Shown here: positions 6,137 through 8,773 of the stretch, in pieces
How the letters are laid out: the number at the start of each line of letters is the position of its first letter
Numbering within the stretch: position 1 is the first letter of the stretch
Assembly: GCA_022448665.1 (NCBI GenBank)
Contig: JAKUUO010000001.1
Coordinates: forward strand, 12,719-21,491
Source: Candidatus Thalassarchaeum betae
GTDB lineage: Archaea; Thermoplasmatota; Poseidoniia; Poseidoniales; Thalassarchaeaceae
Direction of reading: 5' to 3'
Length of the DNA: 8,773 nucleotides
Notes under the pieces: model-generated
Database searches by the model: none
What the model saw: only the letters and a program-made list of their open reading frames with translations
What the model was told of the DNA's origin: nothing
Position numbers and translations under genes: made by a program

Positions 6137-7282
6137 ATGGTAGACTTCGACCTGTCTGAAGAACAACGTATGCTTCAGGAGGCGGCTAACGAGTTCGCCG
6201 CTGCGGAAGTCCAGCCGCACGCTGAGAAATGGGACCGTGAGAGCTCCTTCCCCCTAGAAGCGATCCGCAAGGCCCACGACCTCGGCCTTCTCACAGTGAT
6301 GATTCCCGAAGAGTACGGCGGCTACGGGATGGGTTCATTCGAAGAGGTCCTGATCTGCGAGGAGATTGGATGGGGGGATCCGGGTTTCGCCACTGCATCA
6401 GGCAGCACCATGCTGGCTTCCTACCCAATCATCACAGGCGGCACCGAGGATCAGAAGCAGCGCTACCTGTCCAAGGTAGCCGACGGCTGCATCGCGTCCT
6501 ACTGCGTGACCGAACCCGGGGCGGGGAGCGACGTGCAGTCGATTCGGACGCAAGCCGTCAGAGACGGTGACGACTACGTCGTCAACGGCAGCAAGATGTG
6601 GATCACAGGAGCCGGGCACGCTGATTGGTTCTTCGTCCTAGCATACACCGACAAAGAAGCAGGGTACAGAGGAATGAGCAGTTTCATCATCGACGCGGAC
6701 AGCCCCGGCATAGTTCTCGGCAAGAAGGAGGAGAACATGGGTCAGCGCTGCTCCGACACGCGGGCGGTCGACTTCAACGATGTTCGCGTACCCGCAGAGA
6801 ACCTCATCGGCGGTGAGGAGAACAGCGGCTGGATGAACGCTATGAACGCCTTCGATCTCTCCAGACCCGCGATATCCGCGCACGCCGTCGGCAACGCCAG
6901 AGGCGCCATGGAGGAGGCTCTGCAGTACGCCAACGAGCGGAGCACGTTCGGAAAGCCAATCTACCGACACCAAGCAATCTCATTCATGATAGCCGACATG
7001 GCGACCAAGGTAGAGGCTGCTAGGCTTCTGACTTGGCGGGCCGCGAAGAAGGCCGACTCAGGCGAGCGAAGCACCATCGAGGCGTCTCACGCCAAGCGCT
7101 TCTCCGCCGACATGGCGATGGAGGTCACCACCGACGCGGTGCAGGTCTTCGGCGGATATGGGTACTCAGAGGAGTACCCTGTAGCACGGAGGATGCGCGG
7201 TGCGAAGGTCGTTCAGATATTCGAGGGCTCCAGTCAGATACAGCGTCTCATCATCAGCCGAGAGTTGCTGGACGGCCCGTGA
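6137..7282 (+). CDS. Acyl-CoA dehydrogenase (short/medium-chain type)
   Basis: FAD enzyme that introduces the alpha,beta double bond in an acyl-CoA and passes electrons to electron-transfer flavoprotein. All 381 residues align with the family: N-terminal helical domain (1-120), beta domain with CVTEPGAGSD at 123-132 and MWITGAG at 154-160, and C-terminal helical domain (about 235-378). ERSTFGKPI at 267-275 and the FAD-contacting QVFGGYGYSEEYPV at 336-349 are present. The catalytic base is probably Glu363 in IFEGSSQIQR, the position used by medium-/short-chain and isobutyryl-CoA enzymes. Isovaleryl-CoA dehydrogenases have glycine-rich sequence there, so that activity is less likely. It could act on the acyl-CoA made with the upstream E1, but fatty-acid beta-oxidation is equally possible. 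The ATG at 6137 has no Shine-Dalgarno and two inverted repeats fill the gap before it. The next gene begins 8 bp after its stop. Confidence 0.95.
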   Translation: MVDFDLSEEQRMLQEAANEFAAAEVQPHAEKWDRESSFPLEAIRKAHDLGLLTVMIPEEYGGYGMGSFEEVLICEEIGWGDPGFATASGSTMLASYPIITGGTEDQKQRYLSKVADGCIASYCVTEPGAGSDVQSIRTQAVRDGDDYVVNGSKMWITGAGHADWFFVLAYTDKEAGYRGMSSFIIDADSPGIVLGKKEENMGQRCSDTRAVDFNDVRVPAENLIGGEENSGWMNAMNAFDLSRPAISAHAVGNARGAMEEALQYANERSTFGKPIYRHQAISFMIADMATKVEAARLLTWRAAKKADSGERSTIEASHAKRFSADMAMEVTTDAVQVFGGYGYSEEYPVARRMRGAKVVQIFEGSSQIQRLIISRELLDGP

Positions 7283-7286
7283 GGTG
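7281..7286 (+). promoter_or_regulatory. Shine-Dalgarno site that sets the start of the nucleotidyltransferase
   Basis: GAGGTG lies four bases before ATG 7291 and overlaps the TGA stop of the acyl-CoA dehydrogenase gene (TGAGGTG). It matches the complement of the conserved 16S rRNA 3' end (CACCUC). It supports ATG 7291 over upstream in-frame starts and suggests translational coupling. It is the only convincing ribosome-binding site I see in the window. Confidence 0.65.
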
Positions 7287-7290
7287 TCGC

Positions 7291-7857
7291 ATGAACGGTG
7301 ACATCGGCTGCGTGGTTCTTGCAGCTGGCTCTAGCGAGCGCCTCGGTCAGCCGAAGGCCTTAGTCAGAATAGGAGGGCGGTGTTTGGTTGAATGGGTCGT
7401 CAGCAGATTGCAGGCCCACGGTCTCGATCCGTTGGTGGTCACGAACGAAGAAATCGCCGACGAGGTTGCTGCCTCCGTCGACTGCGGGGTCGTCGTAAAC
7501 CCGGACCCAGGAGCCGGTAGGACTGGTACACTGCAGGTCGGCATCGGCCACATAGGCACGGGTGCGGGGCAGAGGATTCTGGTCGTACCGGTAGACCGGC
7601 CGGGATTCTCCGACTCTACCCTAGAAACGCTGCTGGACTCGACTGCCACCAGCTGCCCAACTCAAGGAGGCAGGGGGGGCCATCCCATACTGCTGTCTGC
7701 AGAGGATGCGGCTAAGGTAGTGGAAGGTTCGCCTTCTGCCCCTCTGCGCAATCTGATCAATCCGGTTCGTATCGAGGTCACAGACCCTTACCTACACCTG
7801 AATGTGGATCGGCCCGAAGACCTCGGCTGGCTTGCTGATGCTTTCGCGGGCCTGTGA
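7291..7857 (+). CDS. MobA/MocA-like nucleotidyltransferase (NTP_transf_3)
   Basis: Cytoplasmic NTP-transferase of the molybdenum-cofactor nucleotidyltransferase type, which would join CTP or GTP to molybdopterin or an analogous phosphorylated acceptor. In 188 residues (typical for MocA), LAAGSSERLGQPK at 10-22 is the nucleotide-binding signature with Lys22. Asn70 begins NPDPGAGRTGTLQVGI. Asp102 in PVDRPGF stands where MocA proteins carry the metal-binding DMP. GGHPILL at 129-135 and NVDRPEDL at 171-178 are the C-terminal family motifs. The frame is open upstream to 7033, but that part overlaps the acyl-CoA dehydrogenase; the Shine-Dalgarno and the homology start both favour 7291. It starts 8 bp after that gene, so they are surely one operon. 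Molybdenum use is inferred; no molybdoenzyme is in the window, and other sugar or cofactor substrates are possible. Confidence 0.85.
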   Translation: MNGDIGCVVLAAGSSERLGQPKALVRIGGRCLVEWVVSRLQAHGLDPLVVTNEEIADEVAASVDCGVVVNPDPGAGRTGTLQVGIGHIGTGAGQRILVVPVDRPGFSDSTLETLLDSTATSCPTQGGRGGHPILLSAEDAAKVVEGSPSAPLRNLINPVRIEVTDPYLHLNVDRPEDLGWLADAFAGL

Positions 7858-7869
7858 GAAACACCTTAT
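7856..7869 (+). promoter_or_regulatory. Weak promoter-like element before the ZIP gene
   Basis: GAGAAACACCTTATC has a purine-rich BRE-like stretch followed by a TATA-like CTTATC centred about 28 bases before ATG 7895, the spacing for a leaderless archaeal transcript. It overlaps the end of the nucleotidyltransferase gene. The match is weak and the only support is spacing plus the lack of a Shine-Dalgarno at 7895. Confidence 0.25.
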
Positions 7870-7894
7870 CAACGCCACCAGACTCGAACGACCG

Positions 7895-8713
7895 ATGGAC
7901 ATCGTAGGTTTCATGGAGGGCTACGGACCGGTGCAACAGGCCCTGATAGCGGGCCTTTTCACGTGGTTCATGACCGCCGCCGGAGCGGCTCTGGTGATTT
8001 TCTTCAAGGAGCTGGACAGGAAGGTCCTCGATGCAATGCTCGGATTCGCCGCCGGGGTGATGATAGCTGCCAGCTTCTGGTCCCTGCTCTCACCTGCCCT
8101 AGAGATGTCAGAAGGGGGAGATCTGCCAGTCTGGTTCCCAGCCCTAGTAGGATTCCTTCTGGGGGGCGTGTGCATGAGGCTGATCGACATGTTCCTGCCA
8201 CACCTGCACCCCGGCGCCCCTCCCGAAGAGGCCGAAGGAGTGGACAACACGTGGCGGAGAAGCATGCTGCTGGTCTCGGCCATAACGCTACACAACATCC
8301 CTGAGGGGCTGGCTGTAGGCGTCGCCTTCGGGGCAGCCGCTTCCGGATTCGAAGGCGCTACAGTGGGTACTGCCATCGCACTGGCTATCGGAATAGGGAT
8401 TCAGAACTTCCCCGAAGGTGCCGCCGTCTCACTGCCTCTCCGACGTGAGGGCCTGTCCCGGAGGAGCAGTTTCCTGTGGGGTCAGCTTTCGGCTACAGTG
8501 GAACCAGTAGCAGCCGTGCTGGGTGCCGCATTGGTGATTGTGGCAACGCCGATCCTCCCCTACGCACTGGCGTTCGCCGCCGGGGCGATGATATTCGTCG
8601 TGGTAGAGGAGTTGGTTCCCGAGGCCCACCGTGGAGGGAATGGGGATATCGCCACGATGGGGGTAATGATTGGTTTCGCCGTGATGATGGTTCTCGATGT
8701 CGCCTTCGCCTAG
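7895..8713 (+). CDS. ZIP-family metal transporter (GufA/ZupT type)
   Basis: Membrane transporter predicted to carry Zn2+ and possibly other divalent metals into the cytoplasm. The 272 residues fit the eight-helix GufA/ZupT branch. TM4 carries HNIPEGLAVG at 133-142 and TM5 carries QNFPEGAA at 170-177, together forming the binuclear metal site. EPVA at 203-206 and VVEELVPEAH at 236-245 are also family features. The loop after TM3 has a short His motif, PHLHP (102-106), then an acidic stretch. The frame is open back to 7802, but ATG 7895 is preferred since the extra 31 residues are soluble, overlap the previous gene and do not look like the family; ATG 7913 is another option. It lies 37 bp after the nucleotidyltransferase. 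Metal specificity cannot be read from the sequence. Confidence 0.93.
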   Translation: MDIVGFMEGYGPVQQALIAGLFTWFMTAAGAALVIFFKELDRKVLDAMLGFAAGVMIAASFWSLLSPALEMSEGGDLPVWFPALVGFLLGGVCMRLIDMFLPHLHPGAPPEEAEGVDNTWRRSMLLVSAITLHNIPEGLAVGVAFGAAASGFEGATVGTAIALAIGIGIQNFPEGAAVSLPLRREGLSRRSSFLWGQLSATVEPVAAVLGAALVIVATPILPYALAFAAGAMIFVVVEELVPEAHRGGNGDIATMGVMIGFAVMMVLDVAFA

Positions 8714-8773
8714 CCTAGCGCAATCACAAAGGCGGACGACCCGCTCTCAGGGGCATGACCCGCGCCGTGCTAA

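Noticed and set aside
7033..7290. N-terminal extension of the nucleotidyltransferase frame
   Set aside because: It overlaps the acyl-CoA dehydrogenase C-terminus in another frame, has Arg-rich shadow-like translation, and a Shine-Dalgarno plus the family start are at 7291.
5117..8753. 12-base CCCCTGAGAGCG at 5117-5128 and its inverse complement at 8742-8753, both near ATGs
   Set aside because: A few 12-base matches are expected by chance in a window of this size, and the two copies are in opposite orientations.
8755..8773. ATG with six open codons (MTRAVL) at the window end
   Set aside because: It could be the next gene, 41 bp after the ZIP stop, but six codons without a ribosome site cannot be supported.

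Overview
The window holds seven protein-coding genes, all on the + strand. They are tightly spaced (8 to 60 bp apart) except for one AT-rich gap before the largest gene. I see no mobile element, CRISPR array, tRNA or rRNA. The coding DNA is GC-rich, while the spacer at 2023-2178 is about 28% GC (43 of 156 bases). Several features suggest an archaeon: a BRE/TATA-like element at leaderless distance from an ATG, Shine-Dalgarno use only inside an operon, and an N-terminal zinc ribbon on a metabolic enzyme. A marine Thermoplasmatota (Poseidoniales / Marine Group II type) fits, but this is inference; no phylogenetic marker is present.

Layout: 1-837, thioredoxin reductase lacking its N-terminus at the window edge. 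898-2022, a MoeZ-type E1-like adenylyltransferase fused to a rhodanese domain. 2023-2197, AT-rich spacer with promoter-like elements, inverted repeats and a possible 20-codon leader ORF. 2198-5074, a 958-residue protein joining a zinc ribbon, an unassigned helical region and both the alpha and beta parts of a branched-chain-type 2-oxoacid dehydrogenase E1. 5135-6088, a CaCA-family Na+/Ca2+ exchanger. 6137-7282, an acyl-CoA dehydrogenase. 7291-7857, a MobA/MocA-like nucleotidyltransferase. 7895-8713, a ZIP-family metal transporter.

How the genes may work together: the first two concern thiol redox and sulfur transfer (disulfide reduction; adenylation and persulfide transfer to a ubiquitin-like carrier). 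The E1 and the acyl-CoA dehydrogenase could act in sequence: oxidative decarboxylation of a branched-chain 2-oxoacid to an acyl-CoA, then alpha,beta-dehydrogenation. No E2, E3 or electron-transfer flavoprotein gene lies in the window to confirm this. The two cation transporters and the nucleotidyltransferase look like housekeeping neighbours. No clear T-tract terminator interrupts 2198-8713, so long co-transcription from the 2198 promoter is possible.

Most unusual are the architecture and active-site variants of the 958-residue E1 (zinc ribbon, GEG in place of GDG, no phosphorylatable serine) and the small regulatory structures hugging start codons, especially the perfect 7-bp hairpin that ends at the base before ATG 2198.
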